A stretch of DNA of 41,792 bases from Pseudomonadota bacterium (GTDB taxonomy: Bacteria > Pseudomonadota > Alphaproteobacteria > Reyranellales > Reyranellaceae), in assembly GCA_018240745.1 (NCBI GenBank), contig JAFEFF010000192.1, positions 1-41,792 on the forward strand, written 5' to 3'. Shown piece by piece: positions 8,961 through 17,744 of this stretch. A model generated the notes under the pieces. It ran no database searches. It was not told the origin of the DNA and saw nothing but the letters and a program-made list of their open reading frames with translations. Within the stretch, counting starts at the first letter, position 1, and every line of letters starts with the position of its first letter. The position numbers and the translations under genes are program-made.

Positions 8961-9028
8961 GTCATCCCGAAGCGAAGCTGAGGGATCCTTACTGATCCGG
9001 AAGGATCCCTCGCTACGCTCGGGATGAC
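8961..9028. repeat. Head-to-head pair of dispersed repeats
   Basis: Two further copies of the GTCATCCCGAG/GAGGGATC element, at 8961-8988 and inverted at 9003-9028. They are separated by TTACTGATCCGGAA. The pair can form a cruciform. It sits between the divergent GIY-YIG gene and the DUF2157 gene and occupies the space where their promoters would be expected. Confidence 0.88.
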
Positions 9029-9063
9029 AGCTATCGTTGCAACACCGCCGTGGCCGGGCAATC

Positions 9064-10230
9064 ATGGCTGTCGTGATCGCCGAGCACTTCACGCGACGGT
9101 GGCAAGCGGCCGGCCTGATCGACGGCGACCTTGCCGCGCGCATCGTCGCCTGGGAAGCGGCCCATCGCCGTCCGGTCTTCCTCTGGGCCGTGGCGGGCAT
9201 GGGGGCCCTCGCGCTGTCGCTCGGGATCATGGCGATCGTCGGCGCCAACTGGGAGGATATACCGGCCTGGCTGAAGCTCGCCGTCGATCTCGGCCTGAAC
9301 GTTGCGTGCGCGGTTGCCGTATTCGTTTGCTGGCGACGGAACTGGCCGTGGCGGCGCGAGCTCGCGGCGCTGCTGCTGTTCGCGCTGGTCCTGAGCGGCA
9401 TCGCGCTGATCGGCCAGGTGTACCAGCTGCAAAGCGCGCCCTGGCGCGCGCTCGTGCTGTGGCTGGCCATCACCACGCCCTTCCTTGCCCTGACCTCGTA
9501 TTCGCGGCTGACCGGCGTGATCTGGGTCATCGCCGCCGTGACGACCTGGTTCGTCGCCGAGGAGGCTCTGAGGGATGTCTTCGCCTATCTGAGCGGCACG
9601 GCATGGATCTTCAGCCATCACCTGGCGCTGATGGGCTATCTGGCAGCCTGCGCGATGATCGTGATCGCGATCCTGCGTGGCCTTTGGCCGCCGGCTCGCG
9701 AGCAAGCCGGCCCGATGGAACGGTTGGCCTGGGCCGGCTTGATTGCCGCCTCGACCGTCACCGTCTCCATCGGGTGGATCGACTCACGGGAGGGCCCGCT
9801 GCTCGGGCCGATCCTCCTCGCGGCATTGGCCACCCTGCCGGCTGGCTTAGCCGTGTGGCTGGGCGACGAGCGCACCGAGCGCGCCCCGCTGCTCGCGCTG
9901 CTGATCGGCAGCCTGGTGATCTGGTCGCTCGGTCTGGCTGTCGCGCCCATGGGCGGGAAGAGCGGCGACCTGGTGCGCGCCCTGCTCTTCATCGTCTACT
10001 GGATCGGCATCGGTGCAGCGGCCGCGCGCGCCAGCCGGCGTGGACTGTTCGGCCTCGCCTTCACCATGGTCGGCCTGCGCCTCCTGATCCTCTATTTCGA
10101 GGCGATCGGCGGCCTCACGGCGACCGGCCTGGGCCTGATCGGCGGCGGCGTGCTGTGCCTGCTGCTGGCGGCGATCGGCTGGCGCCTGACCCGGGGCGTG
10201 GCGAGCAGGACCGGTGGAGCGGCCCCATGA
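9064..10230 (+). CDS. DUF2157 polytopic membrane protein
   Basis: Product of 388 residues. The N-terminal 40 residues are soluble (QAAGLIDGDLAARIVAWEAA). About ten hydrophobic helices follow, beginning with the characteristic DUF2157 stretch GANWEDIPAWLKL near residue 62. DUF2157 proteins are of unknown function and are commonly paired with a GDYXXLXY-domain protein, as here: the ATG of the next gene overlaps this stop (ATGA). The start is uncertain. ATG at 9064 is chosen, no strong ribosome site is seen, and the upstream region is repeat sequence. Confidence 0.85.
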   Translation: MAVVIAEHFTRRWQAAGLIDGDLAARIVAWEAAHRRPVFLWAVAGMGALALSLGIMAIVGANWEDIPAWLKLAVDLGLNVACAVAVFVCWRRNWPWRRELAALLLFALVLSGIALIGQVYQLQSAPWRALVLWLAITTPFLALTSYSRLTGVIWVIAAVTTWFVAEEALRDVFAYLSGTAWIFSHHLALMGYLAACAMIVIAILRGLWPPAREQAGPMERLAWAGLIAASTVTVSIGWIDSREGPLLGPILLAALATLPAGLAVWLGDERTERAPLLALLIGSLVIWSLGLAVAPMGGKSGDLVRALLFIVYWIGIGAAAARASRRGLFGLAFTMVGLRLLILYFEAIGGLTATGLGLIGGGVLCLLLAAIGWRLTRGVASRTGGAAP

Positions 10231-10766
10231 GCCGCGCCTTCCTCGTCGCCGTCATTGCCGCGCTGGTGTTGCCGGTGCTCGCCCTCGCCGCGCTGGTCGG
10301 GCATCAGGAGCTGCTGCTGGCGAATGCCCGGATCCTGTCCGTGCCGCTCACCGGCTTCGACCCGCGCGATCTCCTGCGTGGACATTACATCCGGGCCCAG
10401 ATGGACTGGGACTGGGAGCGCGCGCCGGCGATCAGCGAGTATGAGGCCGTCGACGGCGCGCTCTGCGTGCTGGCGGAGACGCCCAAGCCGCGCGTGCGCT
10501 TCCTGCCCGGCTGGAAGGCCGGCGACCGGATCGATGCCGACTGCAGGCTGGTCATCGCTGGCCAGGCCCGCGCCCCGTCGCGCTTTGCGCCCAGCCAGCT
10601 CGACAACGGCGACGGTGCGATCCAGCTCTATGTCCCGGAAGCGCGGGCCAGCGACCTCGAGAAGCTGATGCGAGAGCGGCCCGGTTCCCTGACCGTCGAT
10701 CTCGCAGTCCGTGCCGACGGCGTCGCGGCGATCAAAGCGCTGCGCATCGACGGCCAGAAGCTCTGA
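10227..10766 (+). CDS. GDYXXLXY domain protein
   Basis: Product of 179 residues with an N-terminal signal anchor (about residues 4-25) and a periplasmic domain. The family's signature stretch is present as DPRDLLRGHYIRAQMDWDW, but the namesake GDY is GHY here and the final Tyr is not conserved. Members are encoded with DUF2157 membrane proteins, which is the arrangement here with a four-base ATGA overlap. Function is unknown. A joint membrane complex is an inference from pairing only. Confidence 0.82.
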   Translation: MSRAFLVAVIAALVLPVLALAALVGHQELLLANARILSVPLTGFDPRDLLRGHYIRAQMDWDWERAPAISEYEAVDGALCVLAETPKPRVRFLPGWKAGDRIDADCRLVIAGQARAPSRFAPSQLDNGDGAIQLYVPEARASDLEKLMRERPGSLTVDLAVRADGVAAIKALRIDGQKL

Positions 10767-10801
10767 GGCCCTCCGACCGGTTTCCGCGCAACCGTTCTCT
10801 C

Positions 10802-11947
10802 TCAATCGAACAAGGCGAGGTCGATCGCGTCGCCCATCCTGCAATAGCCGCTGTCGCTCGGGTGCAGGCCGTCGCCGCAATCGTCGACCGCCCGCATCTG
10901 GGTCGGAATCTCGGGATCGCGCAACGCGGCGTCGAAATCGGCGACGCCGTCGAAGGCCCCGCCGTCGCGTATCCAGTCATTCACCGCAACCCGGTGCCGT
11001 TCCCGCGTCGGATTCCAGGCGTTTGCCATGAAGGTCTCGTTGCCGAACGGGGTCAGGGTTACACCGATCAGCTTGATGCCGGCGCTGCGCGCACGGACCG
11101 TCATCTGCTGCAGCCCCGCGATCATCTGCTCGGCGGTGACCTCCTCCTCGGGCCTGGCCCAGCGGTTGCGCAGGTCGTTGGTGCCGAGCATGACGATGGC
11201 GTGCGTCACGCCGGGCTGCGCCAGCACGTCACGGTCGAAGCGTCGCAGACCGCTGTCGCCGCGAATGTCGTGCAGGATTCGGTTGCCGCCCAGGCCGTTG
11301 TTGGCGACGCCGATCGGCCTTCCGCCGCGGGCGACGAGGCGACGGGCCAACTGGTCGGGCCATCGGCAGTAGGCGTCGATCGTCGAGATGTTGCCGTCGG
11401 TCAGCGAGTCCCCAAGGGCCACCACCCCACCCGTCTCGCTCGACGCGAGCACATCGACGCCGCACAGGAAGAACCACTGGTCCGACAGGTTGCCGACCGG
11501 CATCACCCCTTCGGCAACGAAGTTGCCGGGAGGAGAGATGTAGCTGGTCTGTCGGGCATAGCGGCCGGTGATCGCGAAACTGGCCGGCACTTCGCCCGGC
11601 AGGTGCAAGCTGACCGCAAGATCGGCGAGCGGCGGAACGGACAGCTCGATCGGGTCGCTGAACAGCACCGCGCCGGCGGCGATGACGGCCGAATCGCTGC
11701 CGCCGAAGCGCACCGTGCGACCGCTGCCCGCCACGATCGCCGGCCCCTTGTCGCGCAACGCGACTTGGGCCGCGCCGATGATGAGGGGGCGGGTGCCGTA
11801 GGCGTTCGAGAGCCGCACCCGCAGCCGGTCGCCGCCGAGGCTGATGCGCGGATTGAGGCGCAGTGTGTGGTTGTTGAAACCGACGACGCCTTCCGCCGGA
11901 GCCGGCGCCGCCGCCCAGGTTCCGACCCAATGCCTGTTGCTCGGCAA
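10802..11947 (-). CDS. SGNH/GDSL hydrolase family esterase
   Basis: Product of 381 residues. An N-terminal beta-rich domain (about 1-160, beginning WVGTWAAAPAP) precedes the SGNH hydrolase domain. The blocks are complete: nucleophile Ser181 in VALGDSLTDG, the oxyanion Gly in GLGGNRIL, Asn in LGTNDLR, and the Asp359/His362 pair in DGLHPSDSGY. This domain order matches secreted or cytosolic carbohydrate/rhamnogalacturonan acetylesterase-like proteins. No clear signal peptide is seen. It converges on the GDYXXLXY gene and is otherwise isolated; the substrate is unknown. Confidence 0.9.
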   Translation of the reverse strand: MPSNRHWVGTWAAAPAPAEGVVGFNNHTLRLNPRISLGGDRLRVRLSNAYGTRPLIIGAAQVALRDKGPAIVAGSGRTVRFGGSDSAVIAAGAVLFSDPIELSVPPLADLAVSLHLPGEVPASFAITGRYARQTSYISPPGNFVAEGVMPVGNLSDQWFFLCGVDVLASSETGGVVALGDSLTDGNISTIDAYCRWPDQLARRLVARGGRPIGVANNGLGGNRILHDIRGDSGLRRFDRDVLAQPGVTHAIVMLGTNDLRNRWARPEEEVTAEQMIAGLQQMTVRARSAGIKLIGVTLTPFGNETFMANAWNPTRERHRVAVNDWIRDGGAFDGVADFDAALRDPEIPTQMRAVDDCGDGLHPSDSGYCRMGDAIDLALFD

Positions 11948-12041
11948 GACCGCCTCCCCTCTTCTGCGCTTCGGTCCAATCCTGCTGCCGCCGTTGCCGT
12001 GGCGGCAACGAATTTCGCGGCAGTGGCGTCGGGCGGCTGGA

Positions 12042-13637
12042 CTAGCGGCGGCTCGGTTTCGCCAGCAGCGCCTGCCGGCGCATGAAGAACAGCAGCGGGA
12101 TGAAGACCATGCTGGCGACGGCGAGCACGCGGAAGTCGTTGAGGTAGGCGACGGTCGCGGCCTGGCGCGTGAGCTCCTCGGCCCACATGCCGATCACCTT
12201 GTTGGGATCGTCGGTCGGCACCGACCCGTAGGGAAAGCCGCCCATCAACGGCGTCCAGTAGTCGATCAGGCGGGAACGGTCGACCGGGATGCCGCCGTTG
12301 GCGATCGGCGTGGTCGCCAGCCGCCAGTAGGGGCTGAACACCGTCAGGCTCTCGGCCATCTGCGAGCGGTTGATCTGGACGTTGCGGTCGAGCAGCGCGA
12401 CCAGCGCGGCGACGCCGATCGAGGCGCCGAGATTGCGCATCAGCGCGTTCATGGCGGCCGCCTCGGTGCGGATGCGGGCGGGCACGGTGGCGAAGGCGAG
12501 CGTGGTCAGCGGCGGGAAGATCAGCCCGAGCCCGACGCCCTGCAGGAAGCCGTTCCAGATGATGCGGCCCTCGTCGACGTCGAGCGTGAACAGGGTCATG
12601 TCATAGAGCGCGATGCCGCACAGGCCGAGCCCGATCGCAATCAGCCAGCGCGCATCGACCCGGCCGATCATGCGCGACACCACGAACATCGAGATCATCG
12701 TGCCAATGCCGCGCGGCGCCATGACGATGCCGGTGGTGAACACCGGATAGCCCTTGAGTTGCTGCAGGAACGGCGGCAGCAGGGTCGCCGTGACGATCAT
12801 CAGCAGGCCGGTGACCGCCGTGAAGACGATGCCCAGCATCAGGTTGCGGTCCTTGAAGATGTCGCGCGGCAGGAACGGATGGTCGTCCGACAGCATGTGC
12901 AGCACGAACATGCCGGCGGCGACGCCGGCGACCACCGCCTCGACGACGATCTCCCTGGAGCCGAACCAGTCGACCGTCTCGCCGCGGTCGAGCATGAGCT
13001 GGAAGGTGCCGATGGCGATCGACAGCAGGGTGAATCCGAGCAGGTCGAACGGCCGCGGATTGTCGCTCGCCTTGTTCTTGATCAGAATCATCAGGCCGAG
13101 GGCGCACAGCACGCCGACCGGCAGGTTGATGTAGAACACCCAGCGCCAGGAATATTGGTCGGTCAGCCAGCCGCCGAGCGTCGGACCGGTGATCGGCCCG
13201 AGCATCGTGCCGACGCCCCACATCGCCATCGCCTTGCCCTGCTCCTCGCGGCTGTAGGCCTCCATCATCAGCGCCTGGCTGAGCGGCACCAGCGATGCAC
13301 CGCAGACGCCCTGCATGACGCGGAACATCACCAGCTGCGGCAGCGTCTGCGCCGCACCGCACAGCATCGAGGCGATCGTAAAGCCGATGACCGAAGAGAC
13401 CAGGATGCGCCGTACACCGAAGCGCACGGCGCAGAAGCCGGCGAGCGGCGTCGCGATCGCCGCCGACACGATATAGGAGGTGATCACCCAGGCGACCTGC
13501 TCCTGGGTCGCCGACAGCGAGCCCTGCATGTTGGGCAGCGCCACGTTGGCGATCGTGCCGTCGAGCGCCTGCATGATCGTGGCCATCATGACCACGACGG
13601 TAAGCCAGCGGCGGCGGCGGAGCTGGTCGGCAGTCAT
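12042..13637 (-). CDS. DHA2 family drug:proton antiporter (EmrB-like MFS permease)
   Basis: Product of 531 residues with 14 predicted transmembrane helices. The DHA2 signatures are present: the acidic TM1 motif MQALDGTIANVALP near 22-35, and motif C with its continuation GPTLGGWLTDQYSWRWVF near 155-172. It exports hydrophobic drugs or weak acids in exchange for protons, working with the HlyD-type adaptor encoded 116 bases upstream. The gap between the two genes contains repeat hairpins. Confidence 0.93.
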   Translation of the reverse strand: MTADQLRRRRWLTVVVMMATIMQALDGTIANVALPNMQGSLSATQEQVAWVITSYIVSAAIATPLAGFCAVRFGVRRILVSSVIGFTIASMLCGAAQTLPQLVMFRVMQGVCGASLVPLSQALMMEAYSREEQGKAMAMWGVGTMLGPITGPTLGGWLTDQYSWRWVFYINLPVGVLCALGLMILIKNKASDNPRPFDLLGFTLLSIAIGTFQLMLDRGETVDWFGSREIVVEAVVAGVAAGMFVLHMLSDDHPFLPRDIFKDRNLMLGIVFTAVTGLLMIVTATLLPPFLQQLKGYPVFTTGIVMAPRGIGTMISMFVVSRMIGRVDARWLIAIGLGLCGIALYDMTLFTLDVDEGRIIWNGFLQGVGLGLIFPPLTTLAFATVPARIRTEAAAMNALMRNLGASIGVAALVALLDRNVQINRSQMAESLTVFSPYWRLATTPIANGGIPVDRSRLIDYWTPLMGGFPYGSVPTDDPNKVIGMWAEELTRQAATVAYLNDFRVLAVASMVFIPLLFFMRRQALLAKPSRR

Positions 13638-13697
13638 TTGCCTTCCTCCCTACGCCAAGCGTGGGGCCGCAGAGTCGTTGGCGCCCATGACCCCTCC

Positions 13698-13741
13698 GCC
13701 CCCGATTACGGGGGCACCTCCCCGCGCTGCGCGCAGGGAGG
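13698..13741. repeat. Double hairpin in the EmrA-EmrB gap
   Basis: Two adjacent palindromes: GCCCCCG/CGGGGGC with an ATTA loop (13698-13715), and CCTCCCCGCGC/GCGCAGGGAGG with a three-base loop and one mismatch (13717-13741). There is no T run, so it is not a classical terminator. It looks like an extragenic palindrome inserted in an operon, where it could attenuate emrB relative to emrA. Confidence 0.6.
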
Positions 13742-13753
13742 AAATCCCGGGAG

Positions 13754-14872
13754 TCATAGGCCGATGCTCTTCAGCAGATCGGCGATGGTGCGGTGGTGGC
13801 CGGTGTCGATCTCGATGGTCGTGCTCATGCCGACGCGCAGCGGTGGCGCGCCCTCGGGGCATTGCACCGAGCTGCGCAGCGGGATGCGCTGCACCACCTT
13901 GACCCAGTTGCCGGTCGCGTTCTGCGGCGGCAGCACGGCGAACTCCGCGCCGGTCGAGGAGGCGAGCGAGGTGACCTTCCCGGTGCACTTCACGTCGGGA
14001 TAGGTGTCGATCCAGATGGTGACCGGCTGGCCGACCCGCACGCGGGTGAGCTCGGTCTCCTTGAAGTTGGCTTCGATCCAGAGGTCGCTGTCGGCGACCA
14101 CGGCGATCGACGGCACGCCCATCACGGCATAGGCGCCCGGCACCAGGACCTTGGAGACGATGCCGTCCATTGGCGCCTCGATCGTGGTGCGCCGCAGATT
14201 GAGCAGCGCTTCCTCGCGGGCCGCCAGCATCTGCTTCACCTTGGGATGGTCGTCGACCTTGATCTTGGGATCGCCGGCGAGCTGCGCCTCGATGCGCTGC
14301 AGGTCCTCCTGCAGCGAGGCAATGCGCTGGCGCGCGACCTCCGCCGCCATGCGCGATTCGTCGAGTTTGGCGACCGGCGCGAACTTGCGCTCGGCGAGGT
14401 CCTTCTGACGTTCGAAGTCGGCCTGGGCATAGACCTGCTGGCTGAGGGCGGCCTTGATGTCCTCGCGCTTGGTGCGCCACTGCGCGCGCAAGGACCGGAT
14501 TTCGGCGCGCTGGATATCGATGTCCGCTTCGATCTTGGCCAGCGCCAGGCGGTAGGGCGTGTCGTCGAGCCGGTAGAGCAGCTGGCCGCGCGAGACGTGC
14601 TGGTTCTCGTGCACGGCGACCTCGACGATCGGCCCGCTCAATTCGGAGGCGATGTAGACCTTGTCGCCCTTGACGTAGGCGTTGTCCGTTTCGACATACC
14701 GGCCGGACGTCATCCAGAAGAACAGCGCGGCGCCGCCCGCCAGAAAGGGCAGCGACCACATGAGCGCGCGCGCGAGTCGTCGTCCGCCGACACGTGGCCG
14801 ACGCGGGATCGCAATCGGAGGAGGCTCAACCGCAAGAGGCGGAGCCTGAGGCGGGAGCTGTTCGCCGTCCAT
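13754..14872 (-). CDS. EmrA/HlyD-type membrane fusion protein
   Basis: Product of 372 residues. After a Pro-rich cytoplasmic N-tail comes one transmembrane helix (about residues 33-52, ALMWSLPFLAGGAALFFWMT). The lipoyl half-motifs follow (YVETDNAYVKGDKVYIASEL and the later TTIEAPMDGIVSKVLVPGAY), flanking a long coiled-coil hairpin, then the barrel domain. It links the DHA2 permease to the outer membrane. Only four bases separate a TATATA box from the ATG and no Shine-Dalgarno is visible, so the transcript may be leaderless. It lies 59 bases after the citramalate synthase gene on the same strand. Confidence 0.92.
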   Translation of the reverse strand: MDGEQLPPQAPPLAVEPPPIAIPRRPRVGGRRLARALMWSLPFLAGGAALFFWMTSGRYVETDNAYVKGDKVYIASELSGPIVEVAVHENQHVSRGQLLYRLDDTPYRLALAKIEADIDIQRAEIRSLRAQWRTKREDIKAALSQQVYAQADFERQKDLAERKFAPVAKLDESRMAAEVARQRIASLQEDLQRIEAQLAGDPKIKVDDHPKVKQMLAAREEALLNLRRTTIEAPMDGIVSKVLVPGAYAVMGVPSIAVVADSDLWIEANFKETELTRVRVGQPVTIWIDTYPDVKCTGKVTSLASSTGAEFAVLPPQNATGNWVKVVQRIPLRSSVQCPEGAPPLRVGMSTTIEIDTGHHRTIADLLKSIGL

Positions 14873-14876
14873 TGTC

Positions 14877-14882
14877 TATATA
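14877..14882 (-). promoter_or_regulatory. Possible -10 box for a leaderless emrA-like transcript
   Basis: TATATA lies four bases upstream of the emrA-like ATG on the minus strand. Initiation at the usual distance would place the first nucleotide at or next to the A of ATG. A TTGACG upstream is 22 bases away, too far for a standard promoter, so the call is weak. Confidence 0.25.
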
Positions 14883-14931
14883 TGGTCTGCTGAGCCGTCC
14901 GGACCGTCAACCAACGGCGGAACATGGCTGG

Positions 14932-16578
14932 CTAGGCCGGCCTAGCGGTACTGCCGACCGTACCGCTCCCCTGGCCGCCCGTCGCCGGTGCAGCACCGTC
15001 ACGGAACAGCTTGTACGTGATCGCGTCGTAGAGGGCGTTGTACGAGGCATCGACGATGTTGGGCGACACGCCGATGGTCGACCAGCGGCGGCCCTTGGCG
15101 TCGGCGCTCTCGATCATGACGCGGGTCGTTGCCGCGGTTCCGCCGGCGGAGTCGAGGATGCGCACCTTGAAGTCGACCAGGCGCATGTCGGCCAGCTCGG
15201 GGTAGACCGGCACCAAGGCCTTTCGCAGCGCAGCATCGAGCGCGTTCACCGGGCCGTTGCCCTCGCCCACCTCCATCGCCCGGCGGCCGGCGACGTCGAG
15301 CTTCACCGTTGCCTCGGAGAGCGCGATCAGCTGGCCGCGCGCGTTGACGCGGCGCTCGGCCAGGACGCGGAAGCTCTGCAGGGCGAAGTAGTCGGGCACG
15401 GTGTGCAGCTCGTGGCGGGCCAGCAGCTCGAACGAGGCGTCGGCGCCATCGTAGGCATACCCCTCGGCCTCGCGCTCCTTGACGATCTCGAGCAGGCGGG
15501 CGACGCCCGGGTCCCTCGGATCGACCTCGAGCCCGATCTGGCGGAAGCGCGCCATGATGTTGGAGCGGCCGGCCTGGTCGCTGACCACGATGAGGCGCGA
15601 ATTGCCGACCGTCTCGGGATCGACGTGCTCGTAGGTGCGCGGATCCTTCTCGACCGCCGAGACGTGCAACCCTCCCTTGTGGGCGAAGGCTCGGGTGCCG
15701 ACGTAGGCGGCGCTGCGGTTGGTGCCGACGTTCAGCCGGTCGTCGAGCAGCCGCGACAGGTGGGTGAGCCTCGCCATCGCGCCATCCTTCAGCCCGGTGT
15801 CGAACCCCATCTTCAGCACGAGATTGGGGATCAGCGAGATCATGTTGGCATTGCCGCAGCGCTCGCCCAGCCCGTTGATCGTTCCCTGCACCTGGCGAAC
15901 GCCGGCACGCACCGCGGCGAGCGAGTTGGCGACGGCATTCTCGGTGTCGTTGTGGGTGTGGATGCCCAGCCGCTCGCCCGGGATCTTCCGCGTCACCTCA
16001 CCGACGATGCGCTCGATCTCGTGCGGCAGCGTGCCGCCATTGGTGTCGCACAGCACCAGCCAACGCGCGCCGTTCGCCTCGGCCGCCTCGAGGCAGGCCA
16101 TCGCATAGTCGGGATTGGCCTTGTAGCCGTCGAAGAAATGCTCGGCGTCGAACATCACCTCGTCCATGCGGCTCTTCGCGTGGGCGATCGAATCGCCGAT
16201 CATGTCGACATACTCGGCGCGATCGAGCTCGAGCGCCACGTCGACATGGAAATCCCAGGTCTTGCCGACCATGCAGACGTGGCGCGCCCTGGTCTGCAGG
16301 ATGGCGTTCAGCCCCGGATCGTTGGCGGCGCTGCGGCCGGCGCGCCGGGTCATGCCGAAGGCCACGAACTTCGCGTTCTGGAAAGCCGGCGGATCGGCGA
16401 AGAAGCGGTCGTCGGTCGGGTTGGCGCCCGGCCAGCCGCCCTCGATGTAGTCGATGCCGAGCCGGTCGAGCTCGCGCGCAATCGCCGCCTTGTCCGCGAC
16501 CGTGAAATCGACGCCCTGGGTCTGGGCGCCATCTCGCAGGGTGGTGTCGAACAGATAGACGCGGTTGGACGAGGTCAT
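14932..16578 (-). CDS. cimA: Citramalate synthase
   Basis: Product of 548 residues. It is a DRE-TIM metallolyase of the 2-isopropylmalate synthase group that condenses pyruvate with acetyl-CoA to (R)-citramalate, the entry to the threonine-independent isoleucine route. Visible landmarks are YLFDTTLRDGAQTQGVDF (catalytic Arg and metal Asp), the metal-binding HTHND in LGIHTHNDTEN, and NGLGERCGNAN. The C-terminal third (from about residue 400) is the LeuA-type allosteric domain that usually senses isoleucine. The specific CimA subclass is indicated by the GAQTQGVDF signature and total length. It is divergent from an enolase-superfamily gene with only 44 bases between starts. Confidence 0.92.
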   Translation of the reverse strand: MTSSNRVYLFDTTLRDGAQTQGVDFTVADKAAIARELDRLGIDYIEGGWPGANPTDDRFFADPPAFQNAKFVAFGMTRRAGRSAANDPGLNAILQTRARHVCMVGKTWDFHVDVALELDRAEYVDMIGDSIAHAKSRMDEVMFDAEHFFDGYKANPDYAMACLEAAEANGARWLVLCDTNGGTLPHEIERIVGEVTRKIPGERLGIHTHNDTENAVANSLAAVRAGVRQVQGTINGLGERCGNANMISLIPNLVLKMGFDTGLKDGAMARLTHLSRLLDDRLNVGTNRSAAYVGTRAFAHKGGLHVSAVEKDPRTYEHVDPETVGNSRLIVVSDQAGRSNIMARFRQIGLEVDPRDPGVARLLEIVKEREAEGYAYDGADASFELLARHELHTVPDYFALQSFRVLAERRVNARGQLIALSEATVKLDVAGRRAMEVGEGNGPVNALDAALRKALVPVYPELADMRLVDFKVRILDSAGGTAATTRVMIESADAKGRRWSTIGVSPNIVDASYNALYDAITYKLFRDGAAPATGGQGSGTVGSTARPA

Positions 16579-16622
16579 CGGGCGGGCATCATAGTGGGCG
16601 AAAGACGCGGGAGGTATGCCTG

Positions 16623-17744
16623 ATGACCACGCCCACCACCATCACGCAAATGCGCTCGACCCTGCTGCAGGTGCCGTGGAAAGGCGCGCCGCCGGCCGCC
16701 GGCGTCGTGCCGCCCGGCCCGCGCGAGATCTACGTGCTGGAGATCGAGACCCAGGGCGGCCTCACGGGCATGAGCTACCTGCATCCGTTGCGCGGCGGCC
16801 TGCACACGATCGATGCCTGCATGAAGGAGCTGATCGCGCCGCATGTGCTGGGCCGCGACGCCACCGAGGTCGAGGCGATCTGGCAGACGCTCTACAGGAA
16901 CAACTTCTGGCTGGGCCGCATGGGGGTGACGGTGTTTGCCCAGAGCGCCGTCGACATGGCGCTGTGGGACCTCGTCGGCAAGCGCGCCGGCCTGCCGCTG
17001 TTCCGGTTGTGGGGCGCCGCGCGCAGCGAGGTGCCGGCCTACGGCTCGGGCGTTTTCCGCGGCCTCGGCCGCGACGGCATGATCGCCCGGGCGAAGGAGT
17101 TCACGGCGATGGGGCTGAAGGCGATCAAGATGCAGGTCGCCCACATCCGGCCGTGGCGGGAGGACGTCCTCAACGTCGAGGCGATGCGCGAGGCAATGGG
17201 TGGCGGCGTCGAGATCATGATCGACGTCAACATGGGCTGGGATGCCGACACCGCGATCCAGGCCGGGCATCGCATCGACGAGTTCGATCCCTACTGGCTC
17301 GAGGAGCCGGTGGTGGCCGAGGACTTCACGGGCTACCGCCGCATCGCCGCCGCCCTGAAGACCCGCATCGTCGGCGGCGAGAGCCACTTCGGCCGCAACG
17401 ATCTCAGGCCGTTCCTCGAGGCGCCCCATCCGGTGCCGATCCTGCAGCCCGACCCGATGCGCGGCGGCTATACCGAGCTGCGCAAGATCGCGGCGGCGGC
17501 CGAGCCGTGGGGCATCCGGATCGCGCCGCACCTGTTCCACGAGCACATGGTCCACCTGCTCGCCTCGATCCCGAACGCGAGCTGGCTCGAGTACATGACC
17601 TGGAACGACGATCTCTGGATCGAGCCGATCTTGCCCAACAGGAACGGCATGATGACCCCGCCCGAGCGGCCCGGCCACGGCTTGGCGTTTCGTCCCGAAG
17701 TGCTAAAGGATCACCGAATCGGCGGCCAGACAATGAAGGCATGA
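16623..17744 (+). CDS. Mandelate racemase/muconate lactonizing enzyme family protein (sugar-acid dehydratase-like)
   Basis: Product of 373 residues. The N-terminal capping domain and the (beta/alpha)7-beta barrel of the enolase superfamily are both present. Metal ligands are the Asp in IDVNMGW, the Glu in LEEPV and the Glu in GGESHFG. The His-Asp dyad of the mandelate racemase subgroup is LQPDPMRGG with APHLFHEH. At the KxK site the sequence is Lys169-Met-Gln171, so the second lysine is a glutamine. Acid-sugar dehydration or racemisation is likely; the substrate cannot be named. GGGAGG lies eight bases before the ATG. Its last codons overlap the start of a cytochrome gene (ATGA). Confidence 0.87.
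   Translation: MTTPTTITQMRSTLLQVPWKGAPPAAGVVPPGPREIYVLEIETQGGLTGMSYLHPLRGGLHTIDACMKELIAPHVLGRDATEVEAIWQTLYRNNFWLGRMGVTVFAQSAVDMALWDLVGKRAGLPLFRLWGAARSEVPAYGSGVFRGLGRDGMIARAKEFTAMGLKAIKMQVAHIRPWREDVLNVEAMREAMGGGVEIMIDVNMGWDADTAIQAGHRIDEFDPYWLEEPVVAEDFTGYRRIAAALKTRIVGGESHFGRNDLRPFLEAPHPVPILQPDPMRGGYTELRKIAAAAEPWGIRIAPHLFHEHMVHLLASIPNASWLEYMTWNDDLWIEPILPNRNGMMTPPERPGHGLAFRPEVLKDHRIGGQTMKA

Noticed and set aside
8898..9705. Reverse-strand frames opposite the DUF2157 gene
   Set aside because: They are antisense to a protein with clear membrane helices and a family signature, and they incorporate repeat sequence.
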